Below, piece after piece: positions 1 through 5,058 of a stretch of DNA of 5,058 nt (within the stretch, counting starts at the first letter, position 1; each line of letters starts with the position of its first letter). The translations under genes were made by a program, and so were the position numbers. This DNA comes from Butyrivibrio sp. (GTDB taxonomy: Bacteria; Bacillota_A; Clostridia; Lachnospirales; Lachnospiraceae). The DNA lies in contig NZ_JAILQF010000068.1 of NCBI RefSeq assembly GCF_024699075.1, positions 1 through 5,058 on the forward strand. Direction: 5' to 3'. Below the pieces are notes generated by a model. That model did no database searches. It was not told where the DNA came from and saw only the letters and a program-made list of their open reading frames with translations.

Positions 1-131
1 TTAGCAAAGAGATATCAGATGCTGCAGATGAATATCTTCTTATACCTATGCTGGGGCAGGTTGAGTCAATGAATGCGGCAACATCTGCGGCTATCCTTGG
101 ATTTGAGGCTGCAAGACAAAGGCGTATATAG
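1..131 (+). CDS. SpoU/TrmH-family RNA 2'-O-methyltransferase, C-terminal fragment
   Basis: The window opens inside a gene read from base 3, giving 42 residues and a TAG stop at 129-131. The fragment carries the last conserved motif of SpoU/TrmH (SPOUT) methyltransferases: an Ile-Pro-Met at fragment residues 14-16, then G18, then E21-S22-M23-N24 followed by an Ala-rich helix ending in F34-E35. In this superfamily the segment forms part of the C-terminal trefoil knot that binds S-adenosylmethionine, and the Ser-Leu-Asn-type triad lies in the active site. The enzymes methylate a ribose 2'-OH in tRNA or 23S rRNA. RlmB-like (23S G2251) and TrmH-like (tRNA G18) members cannot be separated from this piece, because the specificity region lies upstream of the window. 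Here the usual Leu of the Ser-Leu-Asn motif is Met, a mild change. The 170-bp spacer downstream suggests it is not part of the next operon. Confidence 0.85.
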   Translation, partial: SKEISDAADEYLLIPMLGQVESMNAATSAAILGFEAARQRRI

Positions 132-153
132 ATATGACATTTCTTGCCGTAGA

Positions 154-167
154 ACTGCGTCAGCAGT
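154..167 (+). other. Short perfect hairpin after the methyltransferase gene
   Basis: ACTGC at 154-158 pairs with GCAGT at 163-167 around a four-base loop, GTCA. It is followed by GATTTTATAA. The position, 22 bp after the methyltransferase stop, would suit a weak intrinsic terminator, but the stem is only 5 bp and the T tract is short and interrupted. It may instead be one half of a two-hairpin element together with 176-205. Confidence 0.35.
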
Positions 168-175
168 GATTTTAT

Positions 176-205
176 AACGAGCAAAAAGCGAAGCGTTTGC
201 GAGTT
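176..205. repeat. Imperfect palindrome with tandem G-A mismatches
   Basis: AAC at 176-178 can pair with GTT at 203-205. Next comes a symmetric GA/GA mismatch (179-180 with 201-202), which in RNA would form tandem sheared G-A pairs. GCAAA at 181-185 then pairs with TTTGC at 196-200. Inside, GC at 188-189 can pair with GC at 193-194 around a GAA triloop. The structure could form on either strand. It is not followed by a T run on the + strand, so it is not a standard terminator. It looks like a small dispersed REP-like element, but only one copy is in view, so that label is inference. Confidence 0.35.
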
Positions 206-226
206 TAATAATAGCGTGTGTATAAT
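197..226 (+). promoter_or_regulatory. Candidate sigma-A promoter for the four-gene operon
   Basis: TATAAT at 221-226 is a perfect -10 consensus, preceded by GTGTG. TTGCGA at 197-202 matches the -35 consensus TTGACA at four of six bases with an 18-bp spacer. Transcription would begin near 232-234, leaving a leader of about 70 nt before the Nudix start. The -10 box sits in a perfect 10-bp palindrome (221-230), and the -35 box overlaps the right arm of the hairpin at 176-205. A second -10-like hexamer, TATACT at 265-270, has no convincing -35 partner. In DNA this AT-rich, the call is moderate at best. Confidence 0.4.
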
Positions 227-288
227 TATATTAGATGAAATCAGATAAAAAAATATTTTGCTAATATACTAAAACATTAACATATAAA

Positions 289-295
289 AAGAGGT
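289..295 (+). promoter_or_regulatory. Ribosome binding site of the Nudix gene
   Basis: AAGAGGT lies six bases before the ATG at 302. The match to the anti-Shine-Dalgarno sequence and the spacing support 302 as the start codon. No alternative in-frame start with a comparable site is seen nearby. Confidence 0.7.
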
Positions 296-301
296 AACAA
301 C

Positions 302-868
302 ATGGAAATTCTTGATATAGTAGACGAAAATGGCAATCCTACAGGAGAAACTGTCGAAAGAAATAAAGCACATAGTGAAGGAATCAGGCATAGAACTTCT
401 CATGTATGGCTTGTGAGAAAAGCTAAGGACAAGATTACAGGAGAAGATGTAGTAGAAGTTCTTCTCCAAAAACGTAGTGCTAATAAGGATTCCCATCCAG
501 GTGAATGGGATATTTCAAGCGCCGGACATATTCCAAGCGGATGTGAATTCAGAGAATCAGCTATAAGAGAGCTTAAGGAAGAGCTCGGAATATCTGTCAA
601 AGAGAGTGAACTTGTAGAGGCCGGTATTTTGAATATTGGCTCTGATAATGTATTTCATGGAAAACCATTTCATGACAGACAGGTAAGTAAAGTATTTGTT
701 TTGGAAAAAGATCTTCCGGTTTCAGAATTTACAGTTCAGGAATCTGAATTATCTGAAGTAAGATGGTTTGAAATCAATAAACTGATAGAAGATACCAAAG
801 AAGGCAGAATGGGCACGTGTTTAAGAGCAGAAGAGCTCACTATGGTCAAGAATACATTTAGAATATGA
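302..868 (+). CDS. Nudix hydrolase, IDI/YfcD-like subgroup
   Basis: This 188-residue cytoplasmic protein belongs to the Nudix superfamily, which hydrolyses nucleoside-diphosphate-linked substrates using Mg2+ or Mn2+. The Nudix box runs from G75 to I97, with R89-E90-L91, E93-E94 and G96 in place; the paired Glu residues are the expected metal ligands. The N-terminus (D5-I6-V7-D8-E9, G11, P13-T14-G15, R20, A23-H24, G27, H30-R31-T32, H34-V35-W36) is the pattern shared with isopentenyl-diphosphate isomerase-like Nudix proteins. At 188 aa the length is typical of that bacterial subgroup. The first Glu of the textbook box (GX5EX7REUXEEXGU) is Cys81 here. True type I isopentenyl isomerase activity is possible but less likely than a general Nudix hydrolase; the substrate cannot be read from sequence. 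It is first in a likely operon, with its stop 7 bp before the MATE start. Confidence 0.88.
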   Translation: MEILDIVDENGNPTGETVERNKAHSEGIRHRTSHVWLVRKAKDKITGEDVVEVLLQKRSANKDSHPGEWDISSAGHIPSGCEFRESAIRELKEELGISVKESELVEAGILNIGSDNVFHGKPFHDRQVSKVFVLEKDLPVSEFTVQESELSEVRWFEINKLIEDTKEGRMGTCLRAEELTMVKNTFRI

Positions 869-874
869 GGAAAG
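867..874 (+). promoter_or_regulatory. Ribosome binding site of the MATE gene, overlapping the Nudix stop
   Basis: GAGGAAAG begins within the TGA of the Nudix gene (866-868); its GAGG core (867-870) lies five bases before the ATG at 876. The overlap suggests translational coupling between the two genes. Confidence 0.6.
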
Positions 875-875
875 T

Positions 876-2225
876 ATGGCCAAATCTAAAATAGATATGA
901 CAAGCGGCCCTATTATGAGGCTTATTGTCATATTCGCTATTCCAATTATTTTTGGAAATATTTTGCAACAATTATATAGCACTGTTGATACACTTATCAT
1001 AGGCAATTACTGTGGGGCTACATCGATAGCAGCGGTTGGAACAAGTTCTCAGCCTATAGAAGTATTTATGTGTATCTTCATGGGTATAGGGGCAGGTGTA
1101 TCAATCCTTGTATCTATGTACACAGGTGCTCAGAACATGGAAGACCTGGGTAAAGTTGTAAAGACATCAGTCTCTTTTACCTATCTATGCGCTATTCCTC
1201 TTGCTATACTTGGATGGATAGTTACCCCTTTAATACTTGGGTTCATGCAGGTCCCTGCAGATACTATAAGCCTCGCAACAGCATATATAAGAATAGTATT
1301 TTTAGGACTTCTTGGTAACATGGGCTATAACATGAATGCAGGAATCCTAAGAGGCCTTGGAGATAGTACTGCATCATTTATATTTCTTTTGGTGTCCTGT
1401 ATCTCCAATATAATACTTGATATATTATTTATAGCCTTTTTTCATATGGATGTAGTAGGGGCAGCGCTTGCTACAATAATCGCCATGTATATGTCCTGGA
1501 TTGCAAGCATTGTATATATACTAAAAAAATACAATTATATCGGATTTACTATTTTACCCAAAGTTCTTGATAGAAAAACCCTTATGGATATTATAAAACT
1601 GGGCTTACCACTTGGACTTAATAATTCAATATATACAGTTGGACATATTCTTATGCAGTCGCTCATAAATACTCAGGGCTCGGCATTCATGGCAGGAGCT
1701 TCTGTTGCAGGCAAGATCATGGGCATAAGCAGCGTGGCAATATCATCCTTTTCTGCTTCTATGGCAACATTTGCAGGTCAGAACTTTGGTGCTAAAAATT
1801 ATGAAAGATTATATAAGGGTGGTCGTATAGTACCGCTTTATTCAGCCCTTACCACAATAGTGCTTGGCATTATCATGTTTGCCTTTTCAGGTAGCCTGGT
1901 TGGGCTTTTTACCAATGATGCAGAAGCTATAAAATATGCTCTTTTATGCGTGAAGATACAAGTGCCTTTCCAGTGGTGCTACTGCGTGCTTAACACAATT
2001 CTCAATCTTTCCAACGGCATAGGCAATGTTAAGTATCCAACTGTACTTAATCTCCTAATGCTGTGGGCAGTAAGAATCCCTGCGGCATATCTTATAGCCT
2101 TCTTTATAGACGGACATTATGTAACTGCAGGCGTATCAATCAGTTTTGTATTTGGAATGATCGCAAGTCTGCTGTTTTATAGATCAAAGAGCTGGAAAGA
2201 GATCAGGAAACTCAGTACCACTTAA
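876..2225 (+). CDS. MATE-family efflux transporter
   Basis: This 449-residue integral membrane protein has about 12 hydrophobic segments in two six-helix halves, the normal size and layout for MATE (multidrug and toxic compound extrusion) transporters. These export cationic drugs, metabolites or other solutes by Na+ or H+ antiport. The N-terminal half shows GPIMRL at 11-16, P23 in helix 1, the Q31-Q32-L33-Y34 and V37-D38-T39 cluster, and G-A at 84-85 and 94-95-style loop residues typical of the family. R159-G160 with G162-D163 lies in the first half. The second half carries the G301-Q302-N303, G305-A306-K307 signature and R311. P251-L252-G253 style residues begin helix 7. The ribosome binding site GAGGAAAG (867-874) overlaps the Nudix stop codon, so translation of the two genes is probably coupled. 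The substrate is unknown. No frameshift or missing region is seen. Confidence 0.92.
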   Translation: MAKSKIDMTSGPIMRLIVIFAIPIIFGNILQQLYSTVDTLIIGNYCGATSIAAVGTSSQPIEVFMCIFMGIGAGVSILVSMYTGAQNMEDLGKVVKTSVSFTYLCAIPLAILGWIVTPLILGFMQVPADTISLATAYIRIVFLGLLGNMGYNMNAGILRGLGDSTASFIFLLVSCISNIILDILFIAFFHMDVVGAALATIIAMYMSWIASIVYILKKYNYIGFTILPKVLDRKTLMDIIKLGLPLGLNNSIYTVGHILMQSLINTQGSAFMAGASVAGKIMGISSVAISSFSASMATFAGQNFGAKNYERLYKGGRIVPLYSALTTIVLGIIMFAFSGSLVGLFTNDAEAIKYALLCVKIQVPFQWCYCVLNTILNLSNGIGNVKYPTVLNLLMLWAVRIPAAYLIAFFIDGHYVTAGVSISFVFGMIASLLFYRSKSWKEIRKLSTT

Positions 2226-2241
2226 TGTATGATTACAACAT

Positions 2242-2247
2242 AAAGGA
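2242..2247 (+). promoter_or_regulatory. Ribosome binding site of the lyase-like gene, which affects the start choice
   Basis: AAAGGA ends four bases before the ATG at 2252 and seven before the in-frame ATG at 2255. The second spacing is nearer the usual optimum, so Met2 may be the true first residue. A third, out-of-frame ATG at 2248 abuts the site and opens only a four-codon frame ending at 2262. Confidence 0.6.
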
Positions 2248-2251
2248 ATGA

Positions 2252-4768
2252 ATGATGAATAAAAAAACAGACATCTATATCGATAAACTTTACAAAGATG
2301 ACCTTCCACTTGAATATTGTCAGGTGGCGGTTCCCTTTAAAAGAGGTGAGTTAAGCCCACATGATGCGGATAGTTTTACAGTTTCTTCTGATAACATATG
2401 TTATCAGACGCAGTCTAAGGTCACTGCATCATGGGATGATGGCAGTGTGAAGTATCTTTTTGTCAGATTTCTTGCTGATATTAAAGGTAACTCCAATACA
2501 CATTTAGTGTTATCGGGTAATGGTCATTTGGGAAAAGAATCAGAGAAGGATATACAATTATTAGAAATAAGTAAAGGGAATGACCAGTTAGCAGCAAGAA
2601 ATAATACAGATAGTAAGAAGGATATAGATACCCCAAAAGCAATAAATAAAAATATATTAAAAGTAAACATGGGAAGATTGCTGTTCACACTTTCAGATAA
2701 CGGAAGTTATCTATTTGAGAGCCTTAAATACGGAGATATAACTTATAGTAGTGAGGATTTTGAAGGACCTGTTCTTAAACTTGATGGTATGGAAATGCCT
2801 ATAAAATATGGCAGATGGAATATTGTAGAAAAAGGACCTGTTTGTGCAATCTTTGAAAATGAAGCAAGATACTCAGATGAATGCAGATGTGTCATAAGAC
2901 TCACGGCAATAGCAGGAAAACCATATGTTGACATATCAGTAAGACTTTTTAATGATTCAGATAAGACTATCATCCCAGATAGCTTTAATATGTATATTAA
3001 AAGGCCTACTGTAGCTAATGCAGACAATATAAGTAGCAAAAATAATATAAGTATCAAAAATAGTATAAGTATCAATGATAATAAATGCACTAAAGAAGCA
3101 TATGACGGTAATAGTGCAGTTGCTTCTGAAGAAGCTAAAGATCTTTTTTATCAGACAACAGGAACAGGTTCACTTACAGATATAGAAAATACAATACGAG
3201 ATAAGTCTGTGACCGGAATAAGGACTATGACTGGTATCTCTAACTATAAGACCAGGTTTACTATATCAGGAAATGGGGCTAAAGTCGGAAACAGTGTTAA
3301 TGCACCATTTCTTGTGTCAGAATCAAATGAACATTTTGCAGAAGTTTTCTATGGGACATTTTTTGCAGATACAACGGATTCAAATGGAGGAGTTTGTGCT
3401 ACCATTTTTCAGGCGCAGCAAAACTTCCCTAAAGAAATTGCAGCAGATTCTGACAAGGTTACTATCAGCCTTATTCCTGAAGGGGATGAGAAAGTTGTAT
3501 TCTCATCAGGTATGGCAAGAGAACAAAGATTCCTACTTCATTTTCATGATAAGGATGAACCTATATCAGAAATAGATAATAGAAGTCTTATATATCAGAT
3601 GCCTGTTTCAGCTCATATAGATCCGGAAATTTATGGACAGGCGGAGGTATTTCCTTCAATTGTAACTAATAAAGGCTATATGAATGACAATGTCGAAATA
3701 GCTATGATAGATAGAGCTGACGGACATGGCAGAGCTTATGGCATGATGAACTTTGGCGATTTTCCGGATTCTAATTATACTGCCCAGGGAAGAGGCGGCG
3801 GCAAACTTGTATGGACCAATAATGAATATGACTACCCACATGCCATGTTCATGATGTATGTAAGGACCGGTGTAAGGAGATTTCTTGATTACGGAATTGT
3901 TGCTGCCAGACACTGGATGGATGTAGATATATGCCACTATAGCAGCGATCCTCTTAAGATCGGTGGACAGTGGGAACATACAAACGGTCATAATGGAGGA
4001 TCCGAAGATGGCAACGGACCTAAAGGCGAGATGGTCTGCAGTCATGAATGGGTAGAGGGACTTCTTGATCTGTGGCATTTTACAGGAGATAGAAGAGCCC
4101 TTGAAACAGCCCTTAATATTGGAGAAAATGTACTTCGACTCCTGGATACACCAATGTATCAAAAGCCTGGAGAAGCCAGCGCCAGAGAAACAGGCTGGGC
4201 TTTAAGAACGCTTACTGCCCTGTACCTTGAAACCTACGATGCTAAGTGGGTTCAAAAAAGTGAGTGGATAGTGGATCAGTTTAAGCAGTGGAACATAAGA
4301 TATGGTGCATGGCTTTCTCCTTATACCGATAATACCGTGATAAGAGTAGGATTCATGATATCTGTAGCACTCGGAAGCCTTATGAGATATTACAGAGTAT
4401 TCCCGGATACAGAGCTTCGAAAACTCATGCTTGATGCCATAGATGACCTGTGCGATAACTTTATGACGCCGCATGGAATCTTTTATTACAAAGAGCTTCC
4501 AAGCCTTAATAGAAATGGGACTAATACACTGCTTCTTGAAGCTATGTATATAGGATATGAACTTACAGGTGATATCAAATACCTTAAAAACGGACTCAGA
4601 ACATTTAATAATGCCATGAGAAATTCGCCATCCTATAATGGCAATAAGCAGATAAAAGAGGATGCAGTTCTTGTAGGAACAACTTCTCCTAAAGGTTTTG
4701 CCCAAAGCTTCCTTCCTCTTATATTGTTTTATAATGCTGCTGCAAAAAACGGATTATTAAAGGATTAA
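2252..4768 (+). CDS. YetA/PcRGLX-like protein, probable cytoplasmic exo-rhamnogalacturonan lyase (PL26-type)
   Basis: This 838-residue protein resembles Bacillus YetA and the fungal exo-rhamnogalacturonan lyase PcRGLX, enzymes or relatives that cleave pectic rhamnogalacturonan I by beta-elimination. Three parts are visible. Residues about 15-90 match the N-terminal RIFT-barrel domain (P19-L20, V27-P28-F29, G32-E33-L34, W61-D62-D63-G64-S65-V66-K67). Residues about 135-435 form a beta-rich middle domain (G195-P196-V197, C211-R212, R216-L217-T218-A219, A221-G222-K223-P224-Y225; G420-M421-A422 near its end). Residues about 455-830 are helical, fitting an alpha/alpha toroid, with conserved-looking N523-N524-E525-Y526-D527, R553-H554, M556-D557-V558-D559, H562, G571-G572, H576, H580, S597-H598-E599-W600, G603-L604-L605 and T611-G612-D613. 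No signal peptide or lipobox is present, unlike secreted relatives, so a cytoplasmic role on imported oligosaccharides is inferred. Low-complexity insertions occur around 93-135 and 255-295. The family call is firm; substrate and lyase activity are less so. Confidence 0.8.
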   Translation: MMNKKTDIYIDKLYKDDLPLEYCQVAVPFKRGELSPHDADSFTVSSDNICYQTQSKVTASWDDGSVKYLFVRFLADIKGNSNTHLVLSGNGHLGKESEKDIQLLEISKGNDQLAARNNTDSKKDIDTPKAINKNILKVNMGRLLFTLSDNGSYLFESLKYGDITYSSEDFEGPVLKLDGMEMPIKYGRWNIVEKGPVCAIFENEARYSDECRCVIRLTAIAGKPYVDISVRLFNDSDKTIIPDSFNMYIKRPTVANADNISSKNNISIKNSISINDNKCTKEAYDGNSAVASEEAKDLFYQTTGTGSLTDIENTIRDKSVTGIRTMTGISNYKTRFTISGNGAKVGNSVNAPFLVSESNEHFAEVFYGTFFADTTDSNGGVCATIFQAQQNFPKEIAADSDKVTISLIPEGDEKVVFSSGMAREQRFLLHFHDKDEPISEIDNRSLIYQMPVSAHIDPEIYGQAEVFPSIVTNKGYMNDNVEIAMIDRADGHGRAYGMMNFGDFPDSNYTAQGRGGGKLVWTNNEYDYPHAMFMMYVRTGVRRFLDYGIVAARHWMDVDICHYSSDPLKIGGQWEHTNGHNGGSEDGNGPKGEMVCSHEWVEGLLDLWHFTGDRRALETALNIGENVLRLLDTPMYQKPGEASARETGWALRTLTALYLETYDAKWVQKSEWIVDQFKQWNIRYGAWLSPYTDNTVIRVGFMISVALGSLMRYYRVFPDTELRKLMLDAIDDLCDNFMTPHGIFYYKELPSLNRNGTNTLLLEAMYIGYELTGDIKYLKNGLRTFNNAMRNSPSYNGNKQIKEDAVLVGTTSPKGFAQSFLPLILFYNAAAKNGLLKD
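3026..3079 (+). repeat. In-frame 18-bp tandem repeat, three copies, inside the lyase-like gene
   Basis: Copies lie at 3026-3043, 3044-3061 and 3062-3079. Copy 1 and copy 2 agree at 17 of 18 bases, and copies 2 and 3 at 15 of 18. The unit starts exactly on a codon boundary (codon 259), so it encodes three hexapeptides: NISSKN, NISIKN and SISIND. It lies in an Asn/Ser/Ile-rich stretch of the middle domain, probably a surface loop. Gain or loss of copies would keep the frame. Confidence 0.85.
4759..4764 (+). promoter_or_regulatory. Ribosome binding site of the small last gene
   Basis: AAAGGA lies nine bases before the ATG at 4774, within the final codons of the lyase-like gene. A second AAGGA at 4767-4771 is only two bases from the ATG and is probably too close. 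The location within the upstream gene implies translational coupling. Confidence 0.5.
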
Positions 4769-4773
4769 GGATT

Positions 4774-4956
4774 ATGTGGAAGATTAAGCAGATTTTTGAT
4801 GGGGATTATGGTTGTGAAGAGTTGCAACCAGGACAAAAGCCTAAGGTATTAGTTACTCTTGTGGATGATGCCGGTAATGAAAAGTATGTGTCAGTGGAAG
4901 ATGATTGGCTTACAGAAAATAGGCTGGATGTGGGCTCATGTTGGATCAATGCATGA
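4774..4956 (+). CDS. Small conserved-looking protein of unknown function, with frame continuing past UGA
   Basis: This 60-residue acidic protein starts five bases after the lyase-like gene. I do not recognise its family. It begins Met-Trp-Lys-Ile-Lys and has a dense set of features typical of a folded domain: F8-D9-G10-D11-Y12-G13-C14-E15-E16, P19-G20-Q21, a beta-strand-like stretch at 24-31 (VLVTLVDD at 25-32), and V39-S40-V41-E42-D43-D44-W45-L46-T47. There is no signal peptide or membrane segment, so it is probably cytoplasmic. It ends at TGA 4954-4956. The same frame then stays open for 33 more codons to TAA at 5056-5058, and that extension has no ATG, GTG or TTG start of its own. The full unit may therefore be a 94-codon gene interrupted by a stop; see the separate entry. 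The start is well supported by the ribosome binding site and operon spacing. Confidence 0.65.
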   Translation: MWKIKQIFDGDYGCEELQPGQKPKVLVTLVDDAGNEKYVSVEDDWLTENRLDVGSCWINA

Positions 4957-5058
4957 AAGCAGGTTTTTGCATCTGAAGAGACTGATTACGAGCTGTACTT
5001 TGACAGTGGTCATGAGAACCTTTTTTGTGAACCCTGGATTCCTGTAAAAAAGAGGTAA
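4957..5058 (+). pseudogene. Possible in-frame continuation of the small gene after a UGA stop
   Basis: Read in the same frame as the gene at 4774, the bases after the UGA encode 33 residues and then TAA. The peptide looks protein-like: it has an acidic stretch near its start (E-E-T-D-Y-E), then F-D-S-G-H-E-N, then C-E-P-W-I-P, and ends Lys-Lys-Arg. No usual start codon lies in this frame after the stop. The piece could be the C-terminus of a longer protein cut off by a nonsense mutation (TGG or CGA to TGA) or a sequencing error, a read-through extension, or chance. An open run of 33 codons is not rare by chance alone, so confidence is low to moderate. Confidence 0.4.

Noticed and set aside
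252..278. Imperfect AT-rich hairpin in the operon leader (252-260 with 270-278), considered as a riboswitch or attenuator.
   Set aside because: It is almost entirely A-T pairs with a mismatch and a nine-base loop, expected by chance at this composition, and the leader is too short and lacks motifs of known riboswitches.
2743..3090. Minus-strand 115-codon open frame with a Leu/Ile-rich start.
   Set aside because: It lies wholly inside the well-supported lyase-like gene; its hydrophobic start is the reverse reading of the Asn/Ile tandem repeat, and no ribosome binding site or family match is evident.
3656..4705. Two minus-strand open frames of about 168 and 167 codons (3656-4162 and 4202-4705).
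   Set aside because: Both mirror the conserved toroid domain of the + strand gene; the + strand reading has clear family motifs, while the minus products do not resemble any known fold.
4949..4972. A hairpin around the UGA (ATGCA at 4949-4953 with TGCAT at 4968-4972, and an inner GCA/TGC stem with a GG-containing loop) that resembles a bacterial SECIS element.
   Set aside because: The loop lies only a few bases after the UGA, closer than in known bacterial SECIS elements, the stem is short and AT-rich, and no selenoprotein motif such as a redox Cys/Sec pair surrounds the codon.
4859..5047. A 62-codon + strand frame overlapping the last small gene.
   Set aside because: Its Met/Trp-rich product is typical of an out-of-frame shadow, it has no ribosome binding site, and the frame from 4774 explains the same DNA better.

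Overview
The window looks like chromosomal DNA of a low-GC Gram-positive bacterium. The evidence is an AT-rich base composition, heavy use of ATA and AGA codons, purine-rich AGGA/GAGG ribosome binding sites and tight same-strand packing. The protein families and codon style suggest a plant-polysaccharide-degrading gut or rumen Clostridia such as Lachnospiraceae (Butyrivibrio-like). That placement is inference from style; no marker gene here fixes the taxon.

Layout, all on the + strand. Bases 1-131 are the 3' end of a SpoU/TrmH-family RNA 2'-O-methyltransferase. Bases 132-301 are a 170-bp spacer with two hairpins (154-167 and 176-205), a candidate promoter near 197-226 and a good ribosome binding site. 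Four closely spaced genes follow: an IDI-like Nudix hydrolase (302-868), a MATE-family multidrug/solute exporter (876-2225), a large YetA/exo-rhamnogalacturonan-lyase-like protein (2252-4768, 838 aa), and a small unrecognised protein (4774-4956). The small gene's reading frame stays open past a UGA stop up to a TAA that is exactly the last codon of the window. Gaps are 7, 26 and 5 bp, so the four genes probably form one transcription unit.

How the genes might work together is uncertain. The large protein resembles enzymes that remove unsaturated disaccharide units from pectic rhamnogalacturonan, and it has no export signal, so it would act on imported oligosaccharides in the cytoplasm. The Nudix and MATE proteins could be housekeeping or detoxification partners, or may simply share the transcript. 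No sugar transporter, regulator or other carbohydrate enzyme is visible.

The points most worth a second look are the in-frame UGA in the last gene, an in-frame 18-bp triple tandem repeat inside the lyase-like gene, and the structured spacer element upstream of the operon. I see no CRISPR array, mobile element, tRNA or rRNA, and nothing that clearly amounts to a new system.
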